This document shows, in pieces, positions 36,627 through 45,467 of a DNA stretch of 64,000 nucleotides; position 1 is the stretch's first letter; every line of letters starts with the position of its first letter. The stretch spans positions 496,001 through 560,000 of the forward strand of contig NZ_CP152413.1 of the NCBI RefSeq assembly GCF_038967635.1, in the 5' to 3' direction. The notes beneath the pieces were generated by a model. That model was given only the letters and a program-made list of their open reading frames with translations, did not search any database and was not told where the DNA came from. The stretch is from Bradyrhizobium sp. B124 (GTDB taxonomy: Bacteria > Pseudomonadota > Alphaproteobacteria > Rhizobiales > Xanthobacteraceae). A program made the position numbers and the translations under genes.

Positions 36627-37789
36627 GCGGTGGCGGGCCTCCGGAAGAGGCGCGCAATGCGCTCGTTGTTCCTGTTGATGACTTCCATCAGTGCTGCCGG
36701 CGGTTCGACGACCACGCCGCCGACGATCATCCAGATCCCGACGCCGATGCCGGCGAACAGCATCAGGTATTGCACCAGGGCCGCCAGCGGCGTCTTCACC
36801 GCCATGACGGAGCAGGCGAATCCGACCATGCGCAGGCCGAACACCGCGAAGACCGAGCCGCCGATCGAGAAATTGCGGCTTTGGCGCGTGGTGCGCGGCG
36901 CGCCGAGGAAGGCAAAGGTGAGGGCCGCGAACGCGAACGGATAGATCGGCGCCATGAAGCGATCATGCAGCTCGGCGAAGAACTGGCCCGACAGCTGCTG
37001 ATAGGTCTGGTCGTTCTCGTCCGGCCACATCAGTTCCCAGAGGTAGCGCTCGCGAATTCCGAGCGTGACGTCGCGGCCCTGCGAGAATTTCGACATGTCG
37101 AACGCGTAGCGCTGAAACACCACCAGCGTCGGATCGCGCTTGCCGACCTCGAATCGCTCGAGATTGCCGTCCTCCAGCACGAGGTATGAGCCGCTCTCGT
37201 TCTTCAGCACGGTGCCGTGGTCGGCCACGATGGTGACGCGCTGCTGCGGATCGCGCCGATCGTCGACGAAAACGCCGCCGAGCACGCCGCCGGGCAAGCG
37301 CTCGCGGATCCGAATCGTCAGGTTCTGATCGAGCTGGGCGAAGCGACCGGGCTGCAGGATGTTGGTCAGAACGTCGGCGGTGATCTCGGCATCCCACTGC
37401 TTGATTCGGCGCATGCCGTCGGGGGCGAGATAGGCGCCGATGAAGGCGACCAGCGCCGCCACCACGCAGGTGGCGAAGAAGAACGGCCGGAACAGCCGGA
37501 ACGGCGAGAAGCCCGCCGCATTCATGACGATGATCTCGGAATCGGTCGCCAGCTTGTTCAGCGTGTGCGAGATCGCGATCATCAGCGCGATCGGGGCGAT
37601 GATCAGGACCAGGGCAGGAATCACGAGGCCGGTGATGCCGAGGAAGGTGACGATGGTCTGACCCTGGCTGGTCATCAGGTCGATGCCGCGCAACGCCTGA
37701 GTAATCCAGATCACGCCGGTAAGGCTGACCAGGACAAGCGCAAACGACGCCAGCGTCGTTTTGAAGATGTACTTGTCGATCGACCCCAT
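36623..37789 (-). CDS. lptF: LPS export permease LptF
   Basis: 388 residues from MGSIDKYIFKTTLASFALVL; a longer frame from 37891 has no family similarity. Six helices, a periplasmic domain, and the coupling motif DSEIIVMNAAGFSPFRLFRP are as in LptF. First gene of the LPS-assembly operon; a CtrA-type box lies about 170 bp upstream. Confidence 0.95.
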   Translation of the reverse strand: MGSIDKYIFKTTLASFALVLVSLTGVIWITQALRGIDLMTSQGQTIVTFLGITGLVIPALVLIIAPIALMIAISHTLNKLATDSEIIVMNAAGFSPFRLFRPFFFATCVVAALVAFIGAYLAPDGMRRIKQWDAEITADVLTNILQPGRFAQLDQNLTIRIRERLPGGVLGGVFVDDRRDPQQRVTIVADHGTVLKNESGSYLVLEDGNLERFEVGKRDPTLVVFQRYAFDMSKFSQGRDVTLGIRERYLWELMWPDENDQTYQQLSGQFFAELHDRFMAPIYPFAFAALTFAFLGAPRTTRQSRNFSIGGSVFAVFGLRMVGFACSVMAVKTPLAALVQYLMLFAGIGVGIWMIVGGVVVEPPAALMEVINRNNERIARLFRRPATA

Positions 37790-37956
37790 CGCTACCGCAC
37801 GGCCCCCTTGGCGCAACCAAACGCACGGCTTTCGACCAATCCCGTCAACCCGGGTTCCCCTATGGTCGAGCCGCGGACTCGTCCGGCTCACTCTCTGTTC
37901 ACAATCTCACTACCATCCCTTTGATCCGTCAACAAAATGGCCGGGCCAAGGCACGC

Positions 37957-37971
37957 TTAATTTATGGTTAA
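37957..37971. promoter_or_regulatory. CtrA-type box TTAA-N7-TTAA between lptF and pepA
   Basis: ttaatttatggttaa matches the alphaproteobacterial CtrA full site; on the minus strand it also reads TTAACCAT, the preferred half-site. It is the only AT-rich patch in the 361-bp divergent gap 37790-38150, which otherwise holds no gene. It is about 170 bp from lptF and 180 bp from pepA, so either or both could be cell-cycle controlled. Binding is inferred. Confidence 0.5.
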
Positions 37972-38150
37972 TTAATCGCTTTTGTGGCCTTCCGGCCACT
38001 CCGGCGCTTGGCAGCGGCGCAGCCGGCAGGTCATAGTGTGCCACAAGCCCGGTCCGGGTCGCTCCGGACCGCCATCGCAATGCTCACCCCCGCGTGCCGG
38101 AAGGGCCGCCTCAGGCCCGAGCAACACCCTGAGTTCTGGAGGATTTTCCT

Positions 38151-39653
38151 ATGTCCGACGCCGTCAAGGTCGGCTTCGTCCCGTTCTCCGCGTCCGCCCG
38201 CGGCATTCTGGTCGCCTTTTGCGACGAGCAATTGAAGCTGGGAGCCGCCACCCGGAAGGCGCTGGGAGCTGCCGCCGAGACCGTCAAGCGGGCCGCGGCC
38301 GCCAACCAGTTCAAGGGCAAGAGCGGGGCGGCGCTGGACATCCTGGCGCCGGAGGGAATCAAGGTCGACCGGCTGATCGTGATCGGCACCGGCAAGGTCG
38401 CCGACCTCAAGGAGAAGGATCTGCTCAAATTCGGCGGCGTGGTGGCCGGCAAGCTCAACGCCGGCAGCGGTGCGATGACCGTCCTCGCGGAACTGCCCGA
38501 TGCCGCGATGACCGCCGGTCAGGCGGCGACGATCGCCACCGGCATCCGCCTGCGCGCCTACAAGTTCGACCGCTACAAGACCAAGAAGAAGGACGGCGAG
38601 GACGGCGCCGTGCGCGCCGACGTCTCGATCGCGGTCGACGATGTTGCTTCTGCCAGGAAGGCGTTTACGCCCGAATCGTCCATCGTCGACGGCGTGAACC
38701 TGGCGCGTGAGCTCGTCAACGAGCCGCCGAACGTGCTGTACCCGGAAGAGTTCGCGCGCCGCGCCAGCCAGCTGCGCAAGCTCGGCGTCACCGTCGAGGT
38801 CCTCGACGTCAAGGCGATGACCAAGCTCGGCATGGGCGCGCTGCTCGGCGTCGGGCAGGGCTCGGTGCGGCCCAGCCGCACCGTGATCATGCGCTGGAAC
38901 GGCGGCAAGAAGAGCGAGGCGCCGGTCGCATTTGTCGGCAAGGGCGTCTGCTTCGACACCGGCGGTATCTCCATCAAGTCGGCCGGCGGCATGGAGGATA
39001 TGAAGGGTGACATGGGCGGTGCAGCCTGCGTGGTCGGGCTGATGCACGCGCTCGCAGCGCGCAAGGCCCGCGTCAACGCGGTCGGCGCCATCGGCCTTGT
39101 CGAAAACATGCCCGACGGCAACGCGCAGCGTCCGGGCGACATTGTCACCTCGATGTCCGGCCAGACCATCGAAATCATCAACACCGACGCCGAGGGGCGC
39201 CTCGTGCTCGCCGACGTGCTCTGGTACGTCGCCAAGAAGTGCAAGCCGAAATTCATGGTCGATCTCGCAACGTTGACCGGCGCGATCATGGTCGCGCTCG
39301 GCACCGATCACGCCGGCCTGTTCTCCAACAATGACGAACTCGCCGAACGCCTCGCCAAGGTCGGCCTTCAGACCGGCGAGAAGGTGTGGCGCATGCCGCT
39401 CGGTCCCGAATACGACAAGCAGATCGACTCGCAATTCGCCGACATGAAGAACACCGGCGGGCGCAATGGCGGCTCGATCACGGCCGCGCAATTCCTGCAG
39501 CGTTTCGTCGACGGCACGCCCTGGGCGCATCTCGACATCGCCGGCACCGCGATGGGCGCGCCGAAGACCGAGATCAATCAGAGCTGGGGCTCCGGTTACG
39601 GCGTCCGGCTGCTCGAGCGGCTCGTCTCCGAATATTATGAAGCCAAGAAATAA
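38151..39653 (+). CDS. pepA: Leucyl aminopeptidase (M17)
   Basis: Dizinc exopeptidase removing N-terminal residues from peptides; cytosolic hexamer. The 500-aa protein has an N-terminal macro-like domain and the catalytic motifs [28 protein letters not shown] and the signature [13 protein letters not shown] good ribosome-binding site (ctggagga) precedes the ATG. It is followed 18 bp later by holC, as in many proteobacteria. Confidence 0.96.
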   Translation: MSDAVKVGFVPFSASARGILVAFCDEQLKLGAATRKALGAAAETVKRAAAANQFKGKSGAALDILAPEGIKVDRLIVIGTGKVADLKEKDLLKFGGVVAGKLNAGSGAMTVLAELPDAAMTAGQAATIATGIRLRAYKFDRYKTKKKDGEDGAVRADVSIAVDDVASARKAFTPESSIVDGVNLARELVNEPPNVLYPEEFARRASQLRKLGVTVEVLDVKAMTKLGMGALLGVGQGSVRPSRTVIMRWNGGKKSEAPVAFVGKGVCFDTGGISIKSAGGMEDMKGDMGGAACVVGLMHALAARKARVNAVGAIGLVENMPDGNAQRPGDIVTSMSGQTIEIINTDAEGRLVLADVLWYVAKKCKPKFMVDLATLTGAIMVALGTDHAGLFSNNDELAERLAKVGLQTGEKVWRMPLGPEYDKQIDSQFADMKNTGGRNGGSITAAQFLQRFVDGTPWAHLDIAGTAMGAPKTEINQSWGSGYGVRLLERLVSEYYEAKK

Positions 39654-39671
39654 TAGAGTGTCGGCCGGCGC

Positions 39672-40124
39672 ATGACCGAGGTTCTGTTCTACCATCTGCA
39701 GAACATGACGCTGGAAAGCGTGCTGCCGCCGCTGCTCGAGAAGTCGCTCGAGCGCGGCTGGCGGGTGGTCGTGCAATCGACGTCGCAGGAGCGCGCCGAG
39801 ACGCTCGACGCGCTCCTGTGGACCTACAGCGACGATTCATTCCTGCCGCATGCGAGCTCGCGCGTTGCCGACGCACAGGACCAGCCGATCATCCTGTCGA
39901 TCGAGGAGGGCAATCCGAATCGGGCCAATGTCCGGTTCCTGGTCGACAACGCGGCGCTTCCGGCCGACTGCGACACCTACGAGCGCCTGGTCCTCGTGTT
40001 CAACGGCGACGACCCCGACGCGGTGGCTTCGGCGCGGGAGAGCTGGACCGCCTGCAAGGCGCGCGGCTTCGAGGTCACCTATTGGCAGACCGACGAGCGG
40101 GGACGCTGGCAGCGGCGCCAATAG
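39672..40124 (+). CDS. holC: DNA polymerase III subunit chi
   Basis: Clamp-loader accessory that links psi to SSB. The 150-aa protein shows the family opening TEVLFYHLQNMTLESVLPPL, EKSLERGWRVVVQS, LDALLWTYSDDSFLPHA and the ending YWQTDERGRWQRRQ. Co-transcribed with pepA. Confidence 0.93.
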   Translation: MTEVLFYHLQNMTLESVLPPLLEKSLERGWRVVVQSTSQERAETLDALLWTYSDDSFLPHASSRVADAQDQPIILSIEEGNPNRANVRFLVDNAALPADCDTYERLVLVFNGDDPDAVASARESWTACKARGFEVTYWQTDERGRWQRRQ

Positions 40125-40227
40125 CGATATCGATGAATTAATGATAATTCGACGTTTCCTCGGGCGGGTCACGGTCATGCCGCAAAGTGATGTTCGGACA
40201 AGCCCTTAGCTAGAGGGGTTAGGAGCC

Positions 40228-40779
40228 TTGTCGATCGTGCGTGATGGAACATTCAGTCGGAAGTCGCTGCTGGCGTTACTGGTACTTGCGCCGGGCCTTG
40301 CCGGCTGCTCGGGCGCGTCCGACATCTTTTCGCGTGACGCGGATTGGTTCTCGCGCCCTGGACGGGTGTTCATCCGCAACATCTCGATTGAATCGCCGCC
40401 GCTGACGCCGGACAAACCGGTGACCAACGACGATCTCGTCAGTGCCGACGGAAGCTGTCCCGGCATGGCGCCGCCCGCGGGTGCCACTGACGCGAACGCG
40501 CAGGCTGGCGGTGCGCCACCGCCGCAGCCGACCGGCGGCAGTGTCGCACTCGGCCACACCGAATGCGACGTCGTGCGCGGCATCGGCGCCCCCGACAGCG
40601 TCAACCTGTCCAGCGGGCCGGGCGGCGAGCGCGTCGCGGTCGTGACCTGGTCGCGCGGCGCGCGCGCCGGCATCTATACGTTCTCCTCAGGACGCCTGAC
40701 GTCGGTCGAGCGCGGCCCGGATGCTGCGCCGGAGCCGAAGCCCGCGAAGCCGAAGAAGAAAAAGTCCTCGCACGGTTAG
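40228..40779 (+). CDS. Putative lipoprotein, hypothetical
   Basis: A 183-aa protein with an n-region, hydrophobic stretch and lipobox LAGC (Cys27), so a probable lipoprotein. It has conserved-looking segments SRPGRVFIRNISIESPPLTP and LGHTECDVVRGIGAPDSVNL followed by RVAVVTWSRGARAGIYTFSS, and a Lys-rich end (KPAKPKKKKSSHG). The second part resembles the small SmpA/OmlA-like fold, where a short domain follows 'G.P..V'; this is only a resemblance. The start is TTG at 40228, with aggag six bases before; no ATG is in frame near it. Confidence 0.7.
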   Translation: MSIVRDGTFSRKSLLALLVLAPGLAGCSGASDIFSRDADWFSRPGRVFIRNISIESPPLTPDKPVTNDDLVSADGSCPGMAPPAGATDANAQAGGAPPPQPTGGSVALGHTECDVVRGIGAPDSVNLSSGPGGERVAVVTWSRGARAGIYTFSSGRLTSVERGPDAAPEPKPAKPKKKKSSHG

Positions 40780-40862
40780 GGCATTTTCGCCGCAGCGACA
40801 GCTCGATGCCTGCACGCGCGGGCATGACACCGCAAAGAATGAGAGCCCAGGCTCCCTCCGCA

Positions 40863-40985
40863 CGTCGTCCCTGCGAAAGCAGGGACCTATAACCACAGAT
40901 GGTTATTGTTGCGAGATCGTCGAACGACGAGTTCCCTTGACCACATCCGCCGCCGAGTATGGGTCTCTGCTTTCGCAGGGACGAC
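40863..40985. repeat. REP/BIME-like inverted-repeat pair, copy 2
   Basis: The left unit cgtcgtccctgcgaaagcag (40863 on) and the right unit ending ctttcgcagggacgac (to 40985) are inverted copies, with about 70 bp between that includes attgttgc, as in the copy at 5140-5262. Total length is again 123 bp. It lies between the lipoprotein stop and the ABC-F stop (convergent genes). Confidence 0.8.
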
Positions 40986-41018
40986 AGCGTATCTGTGGCT
41001 GCGCCCGGCGGATCAAAT

Positions 41019-42881
41019 CTAGTTCGCGGCTTCGTCGAGTTCGGCGCTCGCTTCCAGCCATTCTTCCTCGGCGCGTTGCAGCGCGCTCTCGGCGCCGGCG
41101 CGCGCCTTGGTCAGCTGTGCGGCCTGCTTGGGATCGCGCGCGAAAATGTCGGGCAGCGCCAGCGCGGTATCGATCTTCGCGATGATGCCGTTGATGCGCT
41201 CGATCTCGCTCTCCGCCTGCGCGACCCGCTGCCTCGGTGAAGCGCGCTTCTCATTGCGGTTGCGTTCCGGCTTTGCCGGCTCCTTGACGCGCTCGCGCGC
41301 GGCCGTCCGTCCGTCATTGGCCGACAGGATCATGCGTCGATATTCGTCGAGATCGCCGTCATATGCCGTCACGGTCTGGTTGGCGACGACCCACAATCGG
41401 TCGGCGCAGGCCTCGATCAGATAACGATCGTGCGAGACCATCATGATGGCGCCGGGGAATTCGTTGATTGCCTCTGCCAGCGCCGCGCGGCTGTCGATGT
41501 CGAGATGGTTGGTCGGCTCGTCCAGGATGATCATGTTGGGCGCGTAGAACGTCGCAAGCCCAAGCAGCAGCCGCGCCTTCTCGCCGCCCGACAGGCTCTT
41601 CACCAGCGTGTCGCCGGCCTTGCCGGAGAAGCCGATCGCGCCGACGCGGCCGCGCACCTTGCTCTCCGGCGCCTCGGGCATCAGCTTGCGGATGTGATCG
41701 TAGGGCGAGCCGTCGAGGTTGAGCTCGTCGACCTGATGCTGGGCGAAATAGCCGACCGACAGCTTGTCCGCCCGCGTGATCCTGCCCGCGAACGGCGCGA
41801 GCTTGCCTGCCAGCAGCTTGACCAGCGTCGACTTGCCGTTGCCGTTGGCCCCGAGCAGCGCGATGCGGTCGTCGGTATCGATGCGCAGCGTCACGCGATT
41901 GAGCACGGGCTTGCCCGGCTCGTAGCCGACCGAGACGTCATCGACCGCGATGATCGGCGGCGACAGCAGCTTCTCCGGTGCCGGAAAGGAGATCTCGCGA
42001 ACGTCCTGGGTCACCAGCGCGGTGATCGGCTTCATCCGCTCCAGCATCTTGACGCGCGACTGCGCCTGCCGCGCCTTGGAGGCCTTGGCCTTGAAGCGGT
42101 CGACGAAGTCCTGCAGGCGCTTGCGCTCATCGGCCTGCCGCTTGGCGTGCTTGGCGTCGAGCAATTCGCGCGCGGCGCGCTGTTCCTCGAACGAGGAATA
42201 GGTGCCCTTGTAGAGCGTGAGCTTGCCGCGATCGAGGTGCAGGATCTGATCGACCGAGGTGTCGAGGAGATCGCGGTCGTGGCTGATCACGATCACCGTG
42301 CGCGGATAGTTGGCGAGGTGGTTCTCGAGCCACAGCGTGCCCTCGAGATCGAGATAGTTGGTCGGCTCGTCCAGCAGCAGGAGATCGGGCGCGGAGAACA
42401 GCGTCGCCGCCAGCGCGACGCGCATGCGCCAGCCGCCGGAGAATTCCGCGCACGGCCGTGCCTGGTCTGATGTCGAGAAGCCGAGGCCGGAGAGGATCGC
42501 CGCAGCGCGGGCCGGGGCGGAGTGGGCGTCGATGTCGACCAGCCGGGTCTGGATCTCGGCAATCCGATGCGGGTCGTGCGCAGTCTCGGCCTCGCGCAGC
42601 AGCGCGTCGCGCTCGAGGTCAGCCTTCAGCACGACATTGATCAGGCTTTCGGGCCCGTCGGGCGCTTCCTGCGCGAGGCTGCCGATCCGCCAGCGCGGCG
42701 GAAGCGCGATGCTGCCGCTCTCGGTCGGGAGCTCGCCCCGGATGGCATGAAACAGCGTCGACTTGCCGACACCGTTGCGGCCGACAAATCCGACGCGTGC
42801 GCCGGGCACGATTTGCACAGAACTGTGATCAATCAACAGCCGCCCGGCGATCCGGACTGAAATGTCAGTGATGGAGAGCAT
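41019..42881 (-). CDS. ABC-F family ATPase
   Basis: A 620-aa soluble protein with two ABC domains: Walker A GRNGVGKSTL and signature FSGGWRMRVALA in the first, GANGNGKSTL and LSGGEKARLLLG in the second, both followed by LDEPTNYLDL/LDEPTNHLDI. The inter-domain linker (about residues 230-300, basic and helical) is the P-site tRNA interaction motif. The C-terminal extension is coiled-coil (AQAESEIERINGIIAKID). This matches YheS/Uup-type translation factors acting on ribosomes; no membrane domain is present. Confidence 0.92.
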   Translation of the reverse strand: MLSITDISVRIAGRLLIDHSSVQIVPGARVGFVGRNGVGKSTLFHAIRGELPTESGSIALPPRWRIGSLAQEAPDGPESLINVVLKADLERDALLREAETAHDPHRIAEIQTRLVDIDAHSAPARAAAILSGLGFSTSDQARPCAEFSGGWRMRVALAATLFSAPDLLLLDEPTNYLDLEGTLWLENHLANYPRTVIVISHDRDLLDTSVDQILHLDRGKLTLYKGTYSSFEEQRAARELLDAKHAKRQADERKRLQDFVDRFKAKASKARQAQSRVKMLERMKPITALVTQDVREISFPAPEKLLSPPIIAVDDVSVGYEPGKPVLNRVTLRIDTDDRIALLGANGNGKSTLVKLLAGKLAPFAGRITRADKLSVGYFAQHQVDELNLDGSPYDHIRKLMPEAPESKVRGRVGAIGFSGKAGDTLVKSLSGGEKARLLLGLATFYAPNMIILDEPTNHLDIDSRAALAEAINEFPGAIMMVSHDRYLIEACADRLWVVANQTVTAYDGDLDEYRRMILSANDGRTAARERVKEPAKPERNRNEKRASPRQRVAQAESEIERINGIIAKIDTALALPDIFARDPKQAAQLTKARAGAESALQRAEEEWLEASAELDEAAN

Positions 42882-42969
42882 GCAGCGTTGTCACCGGACC
42901 CGCTGCCAAACGCAACCCGTCTGTCTGTAAAATCTCTCCTGAATTGGGCCGCTGGAGAGCCCGTAGTAT

Positions 42970-43146
42970 CTAATGGCGCCCGGTTTCCTGGCGTTGCATT
43001 TCGTCGAGGAGCTGCTGCAGACGGGACGAAAGGGCGGGTTCTGGCCGCATGCTTTGCTGGAGCCGTTCACCCACGGCATCGCAGATGTAACGGCAGGTCT
43101 TGCGATCAATCCGATCGGGATCGTTGTCGGTCTGGGTCATCGTCAT
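42970..43146 (-). CDS. Small hypothetical protein (58 aa)
   Basis: The ATG at 43146 opens MTMTQTDNDPDRIDRKTCRY. The product is charged and helical (ICDAVGERLQQSMRPEPALS, then SRLQQLLDEMQRQETGRH), the composition of a real soluble small protein. An in-frame upstream reading runs into the next gene's terminator and is rejected. The second Met (two codons in) is an alternative start. No family recognised. Confidence 0.6.
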   Translation of the reverse strand: MTMTQTDNDPDRIDRKTCRYICDAVGERLQQSMRPEPALSSRLQQLLDEMQRQETGRH

Positions 43147-43298
43147 GGCTCTGACATTTCTCTTGGCGAGTTCCACCGCGCGTGTTTCGTCAATCCTTGC
43201 CAGGACAAGTCGCGACCCCCGACTTTGGTTTCCGTTCCGCCTTACTCTCGCCTTGAGGTAGCGAGGCGCATCATGCGGCCGGGTTCCCTGGCGGGCAT

Positions 43299-43325
43299 AA
43301 AAAAGCCCCGGCGCAAGGCCGGGGC
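43299..43325 (-). terminator. Intrinsic terminator of the GY-rich secreted protein gene
   Basis: On the minus strand gccccggc-cttgc-gccggggc (8-bp stem, 5-nt loop) is followed by six Ts. It lies 39 bp after the stop of the gene at 43364-43633. This is the most canonical rho-independent terminator in the window. Confidence 0.8.
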
Positions 43326-43363
43326 GAAAGCAAGTCAGGGGAGCAGTCGACAGAACAGAGGGA

Positions 43364-43633
43364 TCAGTAGCAGCGGTTGACCAGGCGCCAGCGGGGACCC
43401 CACGGGGTCGGCACGACGCGGCGCACGTAGCAACCGCCACCGTAGCCGTATCCATAGCCGCCGTAGTAGGCCGGCCCTCCGACGATGACGCGCGGGCCGC
43501 CCCACCAACCGTGGTGCCATCCGCCGTGCCAGCCGCCATGCCAACCACCCCAGGCAGAGGCGGAGGTCGGGGCGAGCGCGGCGGCACCGAGCGAAATTGC
43601 GGCAACGGCAGCGAGCGATAATTTGCGTAACAT
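43364..43633 (-). CDS. Small secreted Gly/Trp/Tyr-rich protein
   Basis: 89 residues from MLRKLSLAAVAAISLGAAAL with a clear signal peptide ending SASA. The mature part is WGGWHGGWHGGWHHGWWGG, then a GY-rich stretch and a short conserved-looking end CYVRRVVPTPWGPRWRLVNR. Such GY/GW-rich exported proteins are common in rhizobia and unassigned; His/Trp clusters might bind metal. The start is chosen for the signal peptide and the gag-rich leader upstream. Confidence 0.75.
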   Translation of the reverse strand: MLRKLSLAAVAAISLGAAALAPTSASAWGGWHGGWHGGWHHGWWGGPRVIVGGPAYYGGYGYGYGGGCYVRRVVPTPWGPRWRLVNRCY

Positions 43634-43915
43634 GATCGTCTCCTCGAGGTATGGGCGCGCATGACGCGCCCGCGGTGACATCGTTTCCCGAGACGTCCTG
43701 TGAGGCTTGCGGATGGGGGGCCAGCAAGGCGTCCGATCGGTGCTGAGCCTAGGCGGCTGCAGCTGAACGGCAGCGACACGGCGCTGTCAGAATGGGTTCA
43801 CCTAAGTGAAATCGCGGTAAGTTGGCCGCGCCTGTCTCTAACCGGAGACCGCCCGGATGACGGCTTTTGTCGTGAAAATCCATCAAAACTAAAGGCTAAC
43901 GCGTCACAGGGTCGC

Positions 43916-43944
43916 TTGCCGTTACCCCATCGCGCCGATATAAG
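43916..43944 (+). promoter_or_regulatory. Sigma-70-type promoter for ndk
   Basis: TTGCCG, 17-bp spacer, TATAAG, ending 39 bp before the ndk ATG. It is the best match to the housekeeping consensus that I noticed. The rest of the 350-bp gap 43634-43983 shows no gene. Confidence 0.55.
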
Positions 43945-43983
43945 CCCCGGCAACTCCCAGCCACCGTTTACAAGGACGAAATC

Positions 43984-44406
43984 ATGGCGATTGAACGCAC
44001 CTTTTCGATCATCAAGCCCGATGCCACCGAGCGCAACCTGACCGGCGCGGTCAACGCGGTGATCGAGAAGGCGGGCCTGCGGGTCGTGGCGCAGAAGCGC
44101 ATCCAGATGACCCGCGGCCAGGCCGAAACCTTCTATGCCGTCCACAAGGCGCGCCCGTTCTTCGGCGAGCTGGTCGACTTCATGACCTCCGGCCCCGTGG
44201 TGGTCCAGGTGCTGGAAGGCGAGGGCGCCATCCTGAAGTATCGCGACGTGATGGGCGCGACCGATCCGTCGAAGGCCGCCGAAGGCACCATCCGCAAGCT
44301 CTATGCGAAGTCGATCGGCGAGAATTCGGTGCACGGTTCGGATGCGCCGGAGACGGCGGTGATCGAGATCGCGCAGTTCTTCGCCGGCAACGAGATCGTC
44401 GGCTAG
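43984..44406 (+). CDS. ndk: Nucleoside diphosphate kinase
   Basis: A 140-aa protein that exchanges gamma-phosphates among NTPs. It begins [20 protein letters not shown]; the phospho-accepting His lies in [12 protein letters not shown]. Length is standard. Confidence 0.97.
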   Translation: MAIERTFSIIKPDATERNLTGAVNAVIEKAGLRVVAQKRIQMTRGQAETFYAVHKARPFFGELVDFMTSGPVVVQVLEGEGAILKYRDVMGATDPSKAAEGTIRKLYAKSIGENSVHGSDAPETAVIEIAQFFAGNEIVG

Positions 44407-44427
44407 CGCCGAACAACAGAAAGTGAC

Positions 44428-44480
44428 GCGGTCTCCTGGGGAGGCCGTGTCGACATGAACTGGGAGCGGCAGACCACCGC
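44428..44480 (+). ncRNA. Possible compact yybP-ykoY (Mn2+) riboswitch before terC
   Basis: Upstream of the TerC gene the leader reads gcggtctcctggggag, then gtcgacatgaactggg, then gcggcagaccaccgc. GGGGAG, GUC-ACAU-ACU-GG and GGCAGACC match, in order, the conserved loop sequences of the yybP-ykoY manganese riboswitch, and gcggt/accgc can close a P1 helix. TerC genes are classical targets. The element is shorter than typical members, so it may be degenerate. A second hairpin (ccgcc/ggcgg) follows before the start codon. Confidence 0.4.
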
Positions 44481-44516
44481 CGCCAGGGGCGGCCGCAAGG
44501 CCGAATAGGACTCGCT

Positions 44517-45356
44517 GTGGACTGGCTGTGGCAGATCTTTGATCCGGCGTACATCGGCGCGTTCTTCACCGAGTTCAAGAACGAGATGGCGACCCCGACC
44601 TTCTGGGTCGCCGTCGGCAAGATCATCTGGATCAACGTCCTGCTGTCGGGCGACAACGCGCTCGTGATCGCGCTGGCCTGCCGCGGGCTCGCGCCGCGCC
44701 AGCGGCTGTGGGGCATGATTCTCGGCGCCGCCGCGGCGGTGCTGCTGCGCGTCATCTTCACCGGCATCGTCGCCAGCCTGATGGCGCTTCCCTATCTGAA
44801 GCTGGTCGGCGGACTGGCGCTGATCGTGATCGCCGCCAAGCTCCTGGTGCCGGAGCAGGAGGACGAGGACAGCGTGAATACGGCCTCGCATCTGTGGGCC
44901 GCGGTTCAGATCGTCGTCGTCGCCGACATCGTGATGAGCCTCGACAATGTGATCGCGGTCGCCGCTGCCGCCAATGGCAGCGTGCCGCTGCTGGTGCTCG
45001 GCCTTGCGATCAGCGTTCCCCTGATCGTTGCCGGTGCGGCGCTGATCATGGCGCTGCTCACCAAGCTGCCGGTCCTGGTCTGGGCCGGCGCCGCGCTGCT
45101 CGGCTGGATCGCGGGCGACGTCATCGCGACCGATCCGGCCGTGCATCCCAGGCTGGATGCGCTGTTCGCCGGACCGCTCGGTGCCAGGCTCGATTCCTGG
45201 CTGACCTCGGTCGGCATGTCGCCGCAATTCGCCCATGGCGGCAACGGCGGCGAGATCACGCTCGCAGTGCTCGGCATCGTCGTGGTGCTGGTCATCGGAT
45301 CGATCTGGCGTCGTCACGCACTGCGCAAGGCCAAGCACGCCGCCAAGGCGGCGTGA
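44517..45356 (+). CDS. TerC family integral membrane protein
   Basis: A 279-aa protein with about seven hydrophobic segments and the TerC metal-site motifs LLSGDNALVIALACRG and DIVMSLDNVIAVAAAANG (two Asp-Asn sites). TerC/Alx/MeeF proteins export Mn2+ at the Sec translocon or more generally handle metals. Start GTG at 44517 with aatagga upstream. The candidate riboswitch in the leader supports manganese export. Confidence 0.9.
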   Translation: MDWLWQIFDPAYIGAFFTEFKNEMATPTFWVAVGKIIWINVLLSGDNALVIALACRGLAPRQRLWGMILGAAAAVLLRVIFTGIVASLMALPYLKLVGGLALIVIAAKLLVPEQEDEDSVNTASHLWAAVQIVVVADIVMSLDNVIAVAAAANGSVPLLVLGLAISVPLIVAGAALIMALLTKLPVLVWAGAALLGWIAGDVIATDPAVHPRLDALFAGPLGARLDSWLTSVGMSPQFAHGGNGGEITLAVLGIVVVLVIGSIWRRHALRKAKHAAKAA

Positions 45357-45365
45357 GGTCCCATA

Positions 45366-45467
45366 GCATTTTCGAGCGAAGTGGACGCCGGTTCGCGTGA
45401 AGAAAACGCTTCAAAGCGAGAGAGCTGGACGTCGTCGGTTCTGACTGAAATCAGAACCGACGACGTC
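45366..45467. repeat. Composite palindromic repeat, family B copy 2, with 17-bp hairpin
   Basis: The left module starts gcattttcgagcgaagtgg and contains ccggttcgcgtgaagaaaac, as at 21821. The hairpin gacgtcgtcggttctga-ctgaaa-tcagaaccgacgacgtc (45428-45467) is a perfect 17-bp stem whose last base is the first of the ppx stop codon complement. It separates convergent terC and ppx. Confidence 0.8.

Noticed and set aside
40135..40150. gaatta-atga-taattc inverted repeat between holC and the lipoprotein gene
   Set aside because: Only 6 bp per arm and AT-rich; too weak to call an operator or terminator.
44428..44480. The leader before terC as a plain terminator of ndk
   Set aside because: Pairing is possible, but no U-tract follows and the conserved loop-like sequences fit a metal riboswitch better; kept as a low-confidence riboswitch.
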